Below, one piece after another: positions 37,130 to 45,714 of a stretch of 64,000 nucleotides of DNA (its first letter is position 1; each line of letters begins with the position of its first letter). The translations under genes and the position numbers were made by a program. The DNA lies in contig NZ_JAPVBQ010000002.1 of NCBI RefSeq assembly GCF_026968045.1, positions 1,033,580 to 1,097,579 of the forward strand, given 5' to 3'. The DNA is from Modestobacter sp. VKM Ac-2977 (GTDB lineage Bacteria; Actinomycetota; Actinomycetes; Mycobacteriales; Geodermatophilaceae). The notes under the pieces are model-generated. The model was not told the origin of the DNA, searched no databases, and worked only from the letters and a program-made list of their open reading frames with translations.

Positions 37130-37163
37130 CTCGCGGCGGCCCCCTGGAGGGACCCGCCGCGAG
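37130..37163 (-). terminator. 10-bp stem-loop after pgi
   Basis: CTCGCGGCGG at 37130-37139 pairs with CCGCCGCGAG at 37154-37163 around a 14-nt loop. It lies 32 bp beyond the pgi stop on the minus strand. Confidence 0.55.
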
Positions 37164-37194
37164 CCGGCGAGTGGTGGGGGCAGGAGGTCCTTCC

Positions 37195-38838
37195 TCAGAC
37201 CGGGCGGCCGCGCAGCCGCCGGTAGTGCGCGACGAGGGCGGCGGTGGAGGCGTCCGCGTCGATCTCGGGGCTGTCCATGTCCGGCGCGGTCTCGCTGGTC
37301 AGCGCCGGGGCCAGCTGCCGGGCCATCACCTTGCCGAGCTCGACCCCCCACTGGTCGAAGGAGTCGATCTGCCAGATCGCGCCCTGGGCGAAGACGGTGT
37401 GCTCGTAGAAGGCGATCAGCTGCCCGAGCGTGCCCGGGGTCAGCTTCGGCGCCAGGATCGTGGTCGAGGGCCGGTTGCCCGGCATCACCTTGTGCGGGAC
37501 GACGTCGGCCGGCGTGCCGTCGGCGGCGACCTCCTCCGCGGTCTTGCCGAACGCGAGCGCGGCGCTCTGCGCGAACATGTTGGCCATCAGCAGGTCGTGC
37601 ATCTCGCCGATGTCGTGGTTGGGCTCCCCGAACCCGATGAAGTCGGCCGGGATCAGCGAGGTGCCCTGGTGCAGCAGCTGGTGGAAGGCGTGCTGGCCGT
37701 TGGTGCCCGGCTCACCCCAGTAGACCTCGCCGGTCGCCGTCGTCACCGGCTGCCCGTCGGCCTGCACGGACTTGCCGTTGCTCTCCATCGTCAGCTGCTG
37801 CAGGTAGGCCGGCAGCCGGGACAGGTACTGGCTGTAGGGCAGGACGGCGTGGCTCTGGGCACCGAAGAAGTCGGTGTACCAGACGTTCAGCAGGCCCTGG
37901 ACCAACGGCATGTTCTCCGCGAGGGGCGCGGTGCGGAAGTGCTCGTCGACGGCGTGGAAGCCGGCGAGCATCTCGTCGTAGGCGTCCGGCCCGATCGCGA
38001 CCATGAGCGAGAGCCCGATCGCAGAGGTGAAGGAGTAGCGGCCGCCCACCCAGTCCCAGAACTCGAACATGTTGGCGATGTCGATGCCGAACTCGGCCAC
38101 TGCGTCGGTGTTGGTCGAGACCGCGACGAAGTGCTCGGCCACCGCCGACTCGTCGGCACCCGAGGCCAGCAGCCAGTCCCGGGCGACGGTCGCGTTGGTC
38201 AGCGTCTCCAGGGTGGTGAAGGTCTTGGAGCAGACGACGAAGAGGGTGGTCGCCGGGTCGAGGTCGCGGGTCTTCTCGGCGAAGTCGGTCGGGTCGATGT
38301 TGGAGACGAACCGGGCGGTGAGGTCGCGGTCGCTGTAGTCGGCCAGGGCGGTGTAGGCCATCGCCGGGCCGAGGTCGGAGCCGCCGATGCCGATGTTCAC
38401 CACGGCCCGGATGCGCTCGCCGGTGTGGCCCTTCCACTCCCCCGACCGCACCCGGTCGGCGAAGGCACGCATCTTGGCCAGCACCGCGTGCACGTCGGCG
38501 CTGACGTCCTGGCCGTCGACGGTGAGCGGCACCGACTCGGGTGCGCGGAGCGCCACGTGCAGGACGGCGCGGTCCTCGGTGGTGTTGATGTGCTCGCCGC
38601 GGAACATCGCCGCGATCCGCTCCGGCACGCCGGCCCGCTCGGCCAGCGCCACCAGCAGCTGCAGCGTCTCGTCGGTGACCCGGTGCTTGGCGAGGTCGAC
38701 GTGCAGGTCGCCGGCGGTGCCGGTCAGCCGGGTGCCGCGCTCGGGGTCCTCGGCGAAGAGCTCGCGCAGCGTCCGGGCGCCGACCGCGCGGTGGTGTTCG
38801 GCAAGGGCTGCCCACTCGTCGGTCGCGGTGATGTCCAT
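37195..38838 (-). CDS. pgi: Glucose-6-phosphate isomerase
   Basis: Interconverts glucose-6-phosphate and fructose-6-phosphate. The 547-residue length is normal. Both PGI signatures are present: [20 protein letters not shown] in the middle and [16 protein letters not shown] near the C-terminus. The phosphate-binding SKTFTTLET and [10 protein letters not shown] segments are intact. ATG 38838 (MDITATDEW) has GGAGG about 10 nt upstream; the longer frame to 38904 lacks support. It lies next to the trehalose-type transporter, but a 14-bp palindrome and 145 bp separate them. Confidence 0.97.
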   Translation of the reverse strand: MDITATDEWAALAEHHRAVGARTLRELFAEDPERGTRLTGTAGDLHVDLAKHRVTDETLQLLVALAERAGVPERIAAMFRGEHINTTEDRAVLHVALRAPESVPLTVDGQDVSADVHAVLAKMRAFADRVRSGEWKGHTGERIRAVVNIGIGGSDLGPAMAYTALADYSDRDLTARFVSNIDPTDFAEKTRDLDPATTLFVVCSKTFTTLETLTNATVARDWLLASGADESAVAEHFVAVSTNTDAVAEFGIDIANMFEFWDWVGGRYSFTSAIGLSLMVAIGPDAYDEMLAGFHAVDEHFRTAPLAENMPLVQGLLNVWYTDFFGAQSHAVLPYSQYLSRLPAYLQQLTMESNGKSVQADGQPVTTATGEVYWGEPGTNGQHAFHQLLHQGTSLIPADFIGFGEPNHDIGEMHDLLMANMFAQSAALAFGKTAEEVAADGTPADVVPHKVMPGNRPSTTILAPKLTPGTLGQLIAFYEHTVFAQGAIWQIDSFDQWGVELGKVMARQLAPALTSETAPDMDSPEIDADASTAALVAHYRRLRGRPV

Positions 38839-38912
38839 GCTGCGGTGCCTCCAGTGTCCGGCCAGGGTCTCTGCGGGGACAGGTGCGCAGCGACGCCGCA
38901 GCACAAACCCCG

Positions 38913-38926
38913 GGCATGATCATGCC
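38913..38926. promoter_or_regulatory. 14-bp perfect palindrome upstream of pgi
   Basis: GGCATGATCATGCC is self-complementary throughout. It lies 75 bp upstream of the pgi ATG in a 145-bp gap after sugC. It has AT content in its core unlike its surroundings, which suggests a protein-binding site rather than a terminator. Confidence 0.45.
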
Positions 38927-38982
38927 TCCTGCACCGGGCAGCGTGGGTGGCAGCCAACCGTGGCCGCTCCCCCGGGACGCCG

Positions 38983-40233
38983 TCAGGCGGCGCTGATCCC
39001 CTCGCCCTCCGCCGACTGGACCTGCTCGACCCGGTCCTCGGCCGCCAGCCTGGTCAGCTCGGCACCGGCATCGGCGTCCCGGGTCAGGTTGTCCCCCGTC
39101 GTCGGGTCGAAGACGTGCACCTTGCGGCTGTCCAGCCAGAACTCCGCGTCCCGGCCCTCCCGGATCCGGCTGGTCGCGTCGATGGACACGATCGCCTGGG
39201 TGCGCAGCTCCTCGGAGTCCAGCTCCTTGGACAGCTCGCGCAGCTGGGTGCGGATCTCGTCGGGCGCCTCGTAGGGGATGTAGGCGAACTGCGAGTCACC
39301 GAGCCACTCGGTGACGTCCACACGAGCGGTGAAGACCGAACCGAGCGGTCGCTTCGCCTCGTCGACCAGGGAGGCGTCCTCGAAGTACTCCGGCCGGATG
39401 CCCACCAGCAACAGGTCGCGGCCGGCGACCGCGGCCGCCCGGCGCTCGTCGAGGTCGATGTCCCCGAACGGCGTGGTCAGCCGGGAGCCCTCGAGCTGGG
39501 CCGGCAGGAAGTTCATCGGCGGCGAGCCGATGAAGCCGGCGACGAAGAGGTTGACCGGCTGCTCGTACAGCTCGCGCGGCGAGGCGACCTGCTGGATCTT
39601 GCCCTTGCGCAGGACGCAGACCCGGTCGCCGAGCGTCATCGCCTCCGTCTGGTCGTGGGTGACGTAGACGGTGGTGATGCCCAGCCGGCGCTGCAGCCGG
39701 GAGATCTCCGTGCGCATCTGGCCGCGGAGCTTGGCATCCAGGTTCGACAGCGGCTCGTCGAAGAGGAACGCCTCGGCCTGGCGCACGATCGCCCGGCCCA
39801 TCGCCACCCGCTGACGCTGACCACCGGAGAGGTTGGCCGGCTTGCGTTCCAGGTGCTCGTGCAGCTCGAGGACGTCGGCGGCCTCGTTCACCCGCCGCTG
39901 CACCTCGCCGTCGTCGACCTTGGCCAGCCGCAGCGGGAAGGCGATGTTCTCGAACACGGTCAGGTGCGGGTACAGCGCATAGTTCTGGAAGACCATCGAC
40001 AGGTTGCGCTCGCGCGGCGCCTTGTCGTTGACCCGGGTGCCGCCGATCACCATGTCGCCGCTGGTGATGTCCTCCAGCCCGACGATCATCCGCAGCAGCG
40101 TGGACTTCCCGCAGCCGGACGGGCCGACGAGGATCATGAACTCCCCCTCGTCGATGTCCAGGCTCACGTCGTTCACCGCCGGGAAGCCGTCGCCGTACTT
40201 CTTGACGATGTTCTTCATCTCGATCGAGGCCAT
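38983..40233 (-). CDS. sugC: Trehalose-type sugar ABC transporter ATPase
   Basis: 416-residue MsmK/UgpC-type ATPase. Walker A is GPSGCGKST, Q-loop MVFQNYALYPHLTVFEN, signature LSGGQRQR, Walker B AFLFDEPLSNLDAK, and H-loop VTHDQ. The C-terminal 140 residues form the OB-type regulatory domain. It carries an extra acidic/Ala-rich tail (AEDRVEQVQSAEGEGISAA) compared with most homologues. As last gene of lpqY-sugA-sugB-sugC it powers uptake, by analogy with Mycobacterium recycling trehalose. The specific substrate is inferred from gene order and similarity of the set. Confidence 0.9.
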   Translation of the reverse strand: MASIEMKNIVKKYGDGFPAVNDVSLDIDEGEFMILVGPSGCGKSTLLRMIVGLEDITSGDMVIGGTRVNDKAPRERNLSMVFQNYALYPHLTVFENIAFPLRLAKVDDGEVQRRVNEAADVLELHEHLERKPANLSGGQRQRVAMGRAIVRQAEAFLFDEPLSNLDAKLRGQMRTEISRLQRRLGITTVYVTHDQTEAMTLGDRVCVLRKGKIQQVASPRELYEQPVNLFVAGFIGSPPMNFLPAQLEGSRLTTPFGDIDLDERRAAAVAGRDLLLVGIRPEYFEDASLVDEAKRPLGSVFTARVDVTEWLGDSQFAYIPYEAPDEIRTQLRELSKELDSEELRTQAIVSIDATSRIREGRDAEFWLDSRKVHVFDPTTGDNLTRDADAGAELTRLAAEDRVEQVQSAEGEGISAA

Positions 40234-40269
40234 CAGTTCGTCCCTCTCATGATCAGCATTGGGCGGGCG

Positions 40270-41103
40270 TCAGCCCTTGACGGCGCCGTTGGTGAGGCCT
40301 GCGACGATGCGCCGCTGGAACAGCAGGACCAGGACGATGACCGGGATGGTGACGATGACCGCGGCGGCCGCGATCGCACCGGTCGGGTCCTCGAACTGCG
40401 AGGCACCGGAGAACAGGCCCAGCGCCGCGGGCACGGGTCGCGCCTGCTCGGTAGAGGTGAGCGAGATGCCGTAGACGAAGTCGTTCCAGGCGATGAAGAA
40501 GGCGATGATCGCCGTGGTGAAGACGCCCGGCGCAGCCAGCGGGACGATCACCTTGCGGAACGCCTGCCAGGTGGTCGCGCCGTCGACCTGCGCGGCCTGC
40601 TCCATCTCCCAGGGGATCTCCCGGAAGAACGCCGACATCGTCCAGATCGAGATGGGCAGCGTGAGGGACAGGTACGGGATGATCAGGCCGGGCCAGGTGT
40701 CGTAGAGCCCGATGTTGCGCCACAGGTTGAACAGCGGCGTGACGATCGAGATCACCGGGAAGATCGCCACCGCCAGCGCCGTCCCGAGGATGAACTTCTT
40801 CCCCGGGAAGTCCAGCCGGGCGATCGCGTAGGCGGCGAACATGGCCAGCAGGCACGAGATCGCCGTGGCGATCAGGCAGATGCCGAACGAGTTGCGCAGC
40901 GCCGGCAGGAACAGGTCGCTGGCCCCACCGGTGAGGATCAGGGAGTAGTTCTCCCACGTCGGGGCGCCGGGGAGGAAGTTGCCGTTGTTCAGGGCGCTGG
41001 GCGCCTTGAACGACAGCGACACGATCCAGGCGATCGGGAACAGCGCGTAGAGGACGATCGCCACTCCGGCGACGCCCCACCAGGTCTTCTCCTTGGTGGA
41101 CAT
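40270..41103 (-). CDS. sugB: Trehalose-type sugar ABC transporter permease
   Basis: 277 residues, MalG-type permease with about six membrane segments. The EAA loop reads EQAAQVDGATTWQAFRKVIVPLAAPG. The family's C-terminal LVLLFQRRIVAGLTNGAVKG is conserved. ATG 41103 shares one base with the sugA stop (TGATG), so translation is coupled. A longer open frame to 41805 is an artefact of the overlapping sugA gene. Confidence 0.93.
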   Translation of the reverse strand: MSTKEKTWWGVAGVAIVLYALFPIAWIVSLSFKAPSALNNGNFLPGAPTWENYSLILTGGASDLFLPALRNSFGICLIATAISCLLAMFAAYAIARLDFPGKKFILGTALAVAIFPVISIVTPLFNLWRNIGLYDTWPGLIIPYLSLTLPISIWTMSAFFREIPWEMEQAAQVDGATTWQAFRKVIVPLAAPGVFTTAIIAFFIAWNDFVYGISLTSTEQARPVPAALGLFSGASQFEDPTGAIAAAAVIVTIPVIVLVLLFQRRIVAGLTNGAVKG

Positions 41104-42065
41104 CAGCCCTCCCCCCTCGACTGGGACAGGTCGACCTTGAAGCCCTTGATGAAGCTCATGGCGATGAACACGACCGCCAGGAACAGCAGCACCGAGACCG
41201 CCGACCCCAGCCCGATCTCCAGCCGCGAGATGGTCTGCCGGTAGGCGAGGAAGGAGACCGACTCGGTCGCGTTCGCCCCGCCGGTCATGATGAAGATGCT
41301 GTCGAAGACCCGGAACGCGTCCAGGGTGCGGAACAGCAGGGCCACCATGATCGCGGCCTTCATGTTGGGCAGGGTGACCTTGCGCATCCGCTGCCACCAG
41401 CTGGCGCCGTCGACCTTCGCCGCCTCCTGCAGCACCTCCGGAACTTGGGCGAGCCCAGCCAGCAGGAGCAGCGAGATGAACGGCGTGGTCTTCCAGATCT
41501 CGGCCAGGCAGATCACCAGCAGCGAGGTCCAGGTGCCCCCGAACCAGTCGGTGTCCTCCCCGATCCCCGGCACCCAGCCGAACCAGCTGTTGACGAAGCC
41601 GGTCTGGATGTCGAACGCGAACTGCCAGGCGAAGGCCGACACCACGGTGATGACCGCGTAGGGGATGAGGATCGCCGCCCGCAGCACCGGCCGGATCGTG
41701 CTGAGCGCCTTGGCCATCACCATGGCGAGGGCGAAGCCCAGGACCAGCTCGACGGCCACGGTGACCAGGGTGATGAACCCGGTGACCAGCAGGGACCGCC
41801 ACCACAGCCAGTCGGACAGGATCACCCCGTAGTTCGACAGCCCGGTGAACGACCGGTTGTCCGGGTCGGTCAGCCGGAAGTCGAACAGCGAGTCGTAGAC
41901 CGCCTGGGCGATCGGGTAAGCAGTCACCAGGAGCATGACCGCAAGGGCCGGGCCGGCGAGCAGCCAGCCGAGCTTCCGCTCGCTCTTGGCCCGGTCGCTG
42001 GTCGTGGCATCGGGGGCGGAGACCGGCTGGGTCTTCTCGGTCGGGGGCAGCGTCGTGGTGCTCAC
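41103..42065 (-). CDS. sugA: Trehalose-type sugar ABC transporter permease
   Basis: 320 residues, MalF-type permease. A 30-residue cytoplasmic Thr/Ala-rich N-terminus precedes the first membrane span (LGWLLAGPALAVMLLVTAYP). The EAA loop is EVLQEAAKVDGASWWQRMRKVTLPN. The sequence FRTLDAFRVFDSIFIMTGGA is typical of sugar permeases of this class. It pairs with SugB in the membrane and receives substrate from the lipoprotein encoded 55 bp upstream. Confidence 0.92.
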   Translation of the reverse strand: MSTTTLPPTEKTQPVSAPDATTSDRAKSERKLGWLLAGPALAVMLLVTAYPIAQAVYDSLFDFRLTDPDNRSFTGLSNYGVILSDWLWWRSLLVTGFITLVTVAVELVLGFALAMVMAKALSTIRPVLRAAILIPYAVITVVSAFAWQFAFDIQTGFVNSWFGWVPGIGEDTDWFGGTWTSLLVICLAEIWKTTPFISLLLLAGLAQVPEVLQEAAKVDGASWWQRMRKVTLPNMKAAIMVALLFRTLDAFRVFDSIFIMTGGANATESVSFLAYRQTISRLEIGLGSAVSVLLFLAVVFIAMSFIKGFKVDLSQSRGEG

Positions 42066-42120
42066 CGGATCGGCCCTCCGGCGGTCGGGGAGGACGCGGG
42101 CACCTGCGTCGCGCGCTCGG

Positions 42121-43479
42121 TCACAGCAACTGCTCCTTCCGCAGCACGGCGTTGATCAGCTCGGTGGCTGCCTCCGGCGTCTCCGAGGGCTCGACCGACG
42201 ACGGCGGGTGGTAGACCCGCTGGATCCCGCCGGTGACCTCGCTGTAGTACGGCGTCTGCGGCCGCGGCGCCGCCAGTTCCAAAGACTCCCGGATGGTCGG
42301 AGCCATCGGGAACTGCTCCAACACCTCCGGGTCCTCGTAGACGGTCGTGTCCGACGCCGGGTTGCCGTTGGTGACGAAGTAGTAGGCCTGGTTCTCCGTC
42401 GAGGTGATGCACTCGGTGGCCGCGTAGGCGAGGTCGGGGTGCTCGCTGAAAGCACCGACGCCGAGGTTGATCCCGCCGTAGGGCGGCGCGGCCGGCGTGT
42501 CGGCGTCCACCCGGGGGTAGATCGCCCAGCCGTAGTCCTCGGGCACCGAGGCGTCCATCGTCCCGGCCTCCGCCGCGGCCAGGGCGCGGGGGTAGATGAA
42601 CGGGTAGTTGACGTTGAACCCGCCCTCGGGGCTCTCGAACGCCGTCGCGGTGGAGTCCTCGTTCGCCGTCGACAGCGCCGGGCCGGCCGTCCCGCTGGTG
42701 GCGATCATCCTCATGACCTCAGCGGCACGGATGCCGGCCTCGGACGTGAGCCCCAGCTCGATCTCGGACGGGTCGGTGGAGTTCTCCTCGATGATCGAGC
42801 CGCCGGCGGACTCGATCAGCGCGTTGAACCACACGGTCAGCGCTTCCGCGCGGATGCCCTGGACGCCGACCTGCACGTTCTGGGCCTGGGCGGCCTCCAC
42901 GATCTCGTCCCAGGTGACCGGCTCGCTCATGTCCAGCCCGGCCGCCTCGGCGACCGACTCGCGGTACCAGAGCAACTGGGTGTTGGCCCAGAACGGGACG
43001 GCGACCAGTTCGTCGTCCCAGGTGGAGCCCTCGATGGCGCTGTCCACCACGTCCTCGGTGACTCGGCCGGCGACGTCCTCAGGGATCGGGGCGAGGAACT
43101 CCGCTTCGGCGAACTCCGGGATGAAGATCGGGTCCAGGCTCATGATGTCGATCGAGGAGTCGTTCGCCGCCAGCCGCCGGATGAGCTGCTCCCGTTGTGC
43201 GCCGGCCTCGCGGGGCAGCACGGCAGTCTCGATCCGGTACTGGCCTCCGGCATCGTCGGTGCACCGGGCGGCGATCTCGGCCTGCCCCCCGGAGTCGGGG
43301 TTGGTGTACCAGGTCAGCGTCGGCACGCCCCCCTCGTCGCTACCGCAGGCCGCGAGCACGGAGCTCAACAGCCCGGCCGCGGCGGCTCCGGACAGCGCCC
43401 GGCGCACCCTGCGCGAGTGGAACGGACCGGCCCGACCGGTCTGCCCCCTGTCGCTTCCGACCTTGCTGACGTCCGGCAC
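42121..43479 (-). CDS. lpqY: Sugar-binding lipoprotein, LpqY-like
   Basis: About 452 residues, a family 1 solute-binding lipoprotein. The signal sequence (RRVRRALSGAAAAGLLSSVL) ends at lipobox LAAC, with the lipidated Cys45. The binding domain includes LTWYTNPDSGGQAEIAARC, LPREAGAQREQLIRRLAAND and DIMSLDPIFIPEFAEA, which match the LpqY group (trehalose binding in mycobacteria). It heads the sugABC operon. GTG 43479 is preferred because GGAGG lies 10 nt upstream; ATG 43515 would add 12 residues without a ribosome-binding site. Confidence 0.85.
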   Translation of the reverse strand: MPDVSKVGSDRGQTGRAGPFHSRRVRRALSGAAAAGLLSSVLAACGSDEGGVPTLTWYTNPDSGGQAEIAARCTDDAGGQYRIETAVLPREAGAQREQLIRRLAANDSSIDIMSLDPIFIPEFAEAEFLAPIPEDVAGRVTEDVVDSAIEGSTWDDELVAVPFWANTQLLWYRESVAEAAGLDMSEPVTWDEIVEAAQAQNVQVGVQGIRAEALTVWFNALIESAGGSIIEENSTDPSEIELGLTSEAGIRAAEVMRMIATSGTAGPALSTANEDSTATAFESPEGGFNVNYPFIYPRALAAAEAGTMDASVPEDYGWAIYPRVDADTPAAPPYGGINLGVGAFSEHPDLAYAATECITSTENQAYYFVTNGNPASDTTVYEDPEVLEQFPMAPTIRESLELAAPRPQTPYYSEVTGGIQRVYHPPSSVEPSETPEAATELINAVLRKEQLL

Positions 43480-43613
43480 CGAACCACCGCCTCCGTTGGC
43501 GCCAGGTGACCTCATGTCACCGTGGAACTCGGAGAGTGGCCTGGCTCACATCGGCTGTCAACCGGAGCGAGACCCAGTCGTTTCCTCTCGCCCAGCGGCC
43601 TCGGCGAGCGCCC

Positions 43614-44852
43614 TCAGCGGGCTTCGGAGCGGTGCGCGATCACCGACGGCGTGGTGAGCTGAGCGGGCATCCGGGGCAGCACGTTCTGGACGTAGGAACG
43701 CACCGCGACCCAGGTGCCGACGTCGAACCCGGCCTGCTCGGAGAGGAACCAGCGGTGCTCCAGCACCTCGTGGAACACCTCCGCGGGCTCCAGCCGGCCG
43801 GCCAGTTCGTCGGGGACCGCGCCCACCACCGGCAGGTACACCTCGGTCAGCCAGCGGTGGCCGGCGACGGTCTCCGGCACCGGGCTGCCGCCGCGCTGCT
43901 CCAGGTAGGCCCGGTAGGACCGCAGGTCGTTGAGCAGCCGCTGCGCCTGGTTCTCCTGCACCTCCAGGCCGGTCAGCCGGAGCAGCTCACGCCGGTGCTG
44001 TCCGGGCTCGGCGACCCGGGTCTCCACCCGCAGCCGCGCGCCGTCCCCGGAGGTCACCAGCTCGATCTCGCCCACGTCGAAGCCCAGGTCGTTGATCCGC
44101 TGGAGTCGCTCGGCGACCCGGATCGCCTGCTCGTCGGCGCGGAAGACCTCCTCCCGGGTCACCTCCTCCCACAGCGCCTCGTACCGGATCGGCAGGCTCT
44201 CGGCGATCTGGATCGGGTCGATCTCCGGTGCCAGCAGCTCACCGGCCTGCAGGTCCATAAGCTCGGCCCCGACCCGCTCCCGCGCCAGGTCGACGTCGTA
44301 GGCGCGCTTGCGGGCCGACAGCGTGGGGTGCCGCTCCGCGGTCTCCGCGTCGACCATGTAGGCGGTGAAGGTGCCGGCGTCCAGCCGGAAGAGCGTGTTC
44401 GACAGGGAGCAGTCACCCCAGTAGACGCCGGCCAGGTGCAGCCGCACCAGCAGCTCCACCAGCGTGTCCAGCAGCTTCATCGGGTCGTCCGCGGCGCGCG
44501 GGCCGGAGAACAGGTACCGGTAGGACATCGAGTACTCGAGGTACCGGGTGACCAGGATGGCCTGCTGGTCGTCGGGCCGGTCGATGCAGATCCCCAGCAC
44601 CGAGACCGAGGGCAGCCCCTCGCCCTCGAACTCGGCCAGCAGTGCGTACTCGTGCCGGGCCAGCGGCTCGGCGATCTCCTTGAGCGCGAAGACCCGCCCC
44701 TCGGAGGCGGTGAAGCGGACGACGTGCCGCGAGATGCCGCGTTGCGGCACCTCGAGCAGCAGGTCCTCGTCCCACTCCTCCAGTGGCTGGTGCCACGGCA
44801 GGGACAGCAGGCCGGCGGCCTCGGTGGCCGGTGGACGAAAGAGGTACCGCAC
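43614..44852 (-). CDS. DUF4032 protein with kinase-like fold
   Basis: About 412 residues. The N-terminal 200 residues look like an atypical kinase: GRVFALKEIAEPLARHEYALLAEFEGEGLP supplies a Lys and a Glu, GVYWGDCSLSNTLF replaces the HRD-x4-N catalytic loop, and YMVDAETAE the DFG motif. The C-terminal half is the DUF4032 helical domain. Homologues adjoin lpqY-sugABC in other actinobacteria to my knowledge, which suggests a role in sugar uptake or its control. GTG 44852 is preferred because AAGGAGG ends 5 nt before it; the in-frame GTG 44858 abuts that site. Confidence 0.85.
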   Translation of the reverse strand: MRYLFRPPATEAAGLLSLPWHQPLEEWDEDLLLEVPQRGISRHVVRFTASEGRVFALKEIAEPLARHEYALLAEFEGEGLPSVSVLGICIDRPDDQQAILVTRYLEYSMSYRYLFSGPRAADDPMKLLDTLVELLVRLHLAGVYWGDCSLSNTLFRLDAGTFTAYMVDAETAERHPTLSARKRAYDVDLARERVGAELMDLQAGELLAPEIDPIQIAESLPIRYEALWEEVTREEVFRADEQAIRVAERLQRINDLGFDVGEIELVTSGDGARLRVETRVAEPGQHRRELLRLTGLEVQENQAQRLLNDLRSYRAYLEQRGGSPVPETVAGHRWLTEVYLPVVGAVPDELAGRLEPAEVFHEVLEHRWFLSEQAGFDVGTWVAVRSYVQNVLPRMPAQLTTPSVIAHRSEAR

Positions 44853-45057
44853 CGTCACCTCCTTCGGTGGACTCCGATCGGGCCAGGCCGACGACCAAGG
44901 ATCTCAGACCCGGGCCCTGACGGAGACGCTGCCCCTCGCCGGGACGCTCCGCCCCACGGCCCCCGACCAGGAGTTACGGAACGTGGTGAAACGGATGTCT
45001 CGGCGCGTCGTGGCGAAACGCCGATGGAAAGCACATTCCCACCGGCATGCATCTTGT

Positions 45058-45073
45058 TGTGATACGCATCACA
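45058..45073. promoter_or_regulatory. Perfect CRP/GlxR-type operator
   Basis: TGTGATACGCATCACA is a perfect inverted repeat matching TGTGA-N6-TCACA, the consensus shared by E. coli CRP and actinobacterial GlxR/Cmr-type regulators. Its centre lies 60 bp upstream of the ATG of the secreted protein gene. With a transcription start near 45106 the site would be centred about -41, an activator position. It is more than 200 bp from the divergent DUF4032 gene. Confidence 0.7.
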
Positions 45074-45125
45074 TGCCACGCTCGCGTCCTCCGAAAATGG
45101 ATTCCATCAATGAAGGGAATGAGCC

Positions 45126-45500
45126 ATGAGGTCGTTGGCAAAGCTGTTCATCGCCGCACTGCTGGCGATGACCGTCCTCGTGTCCACGCCGTCTCTGGCG
45201 AACGCCGCACCGTCGACAGCGGCGACGGAGGGAACCATCGCCATCACTGCGTCGGCCGTTCCTGCACCGCAGGGGGTCACCCCCGGCGGTCCGGGCGGGC
45301 AGGTGTCGGTCCAGGGCGTCTGCCTGGCCAACTGGCTCACGGTCTACGGATGCGTCACCGCCGCGGTGCAGGCGGGTAGGACCGTCTGGAAGTTCCTCTC
45401 CTCGGGGCGCACCTGCACGGCCTACCGGATCGAGTACCTCATCAACTCGATGAATGGGTCCGTCGCCGGGACGAGGAAGATCTGCACGAAGTACAAGTGA
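45126..45500 (+). CDS. Secreted four-cysteine protein of unknown function
   Basis: 124 residues with a clear signal peptide (MRSLAKLFIAALLAMTVLV, cleavage after about residue 27, ANA-APS). A Gly/Pro/Ala-rich spacer leads to a 60-residue C-terminal domain with four cysteines (GVCLANW, YGCVTAAVQ, GRTCTAYR, RKICTKYK), enough for two disulfides. The domain is basic, with an aromatic patch (TVWKFLSSG). I do not recognise the family. A small secreted effector, bacteriocin-like protein or inhibitor is possible. The gene and its flanks (about 44.98-45.63 kb) are clearly richer in A and T than the rest. It follows GAAGGGA and a CRP-type site, and ends at a strong terminator. Confidence 0.8.
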   Translation: MRSLAKLFIAALLAMTVLVSTPSLANAAPSTAATEGTIAITASAVPAPQGVTPGGPGGQVSVQGVCLANWLTVYGCVTAAVQAGRTVWKFLSSGRTCTAYRIEYLINSMNGSVAGTRKICTKYK

Positions 45501-45631
45501 CATCCTGATCTGCACCACTCCCGGCACTCTGGAGCAGGTCCCACAGAAGTCGTTCGCCGCGCGGTTCCAGCAGGTCGAGCAATTGTCTAATTCATTCCGC
45601 GGACGCTCTGAGGATGCCGAGAACGACGAAT

Positions 45632-45673
45632 GAGGAGGGCGGGGCCGGGCGATGCCTGGACCCCGCCCTCCTC
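45632..45673. terminator. 13-bp stem-loop after the secreted protein gene
   Basis: GAGGAGGGCGGGG (45632-45644) pairs exactly with CCCCGCCCTCCTC (45661-45673) around a 16-nt loop. It lies between the secreted protein gene and the convergent TetR gene. The 45501-45631 stretch before it shows no gene. Confidence 0.75.
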
Positions 45674-45714
45674 GCTCCGCGAGAGCCGACGCAGGAGCCG
45701 GCTGACCCACGGGG

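Noticed and set aside
36156..37640. Long plus-strand open frame across pspA and the pgi end
   Set aside because: Antisense shadow of two well-supported genes; the translation is low-complexity Arg/Gly/Leu with no family features. High GC keeps such frames open.
45069..45710. Minus-strand frames opposite the secreted protein gene
   Set aside because: No signal peptide, family match or ribosome-binding site; they cross the terminator at 45632-45673.
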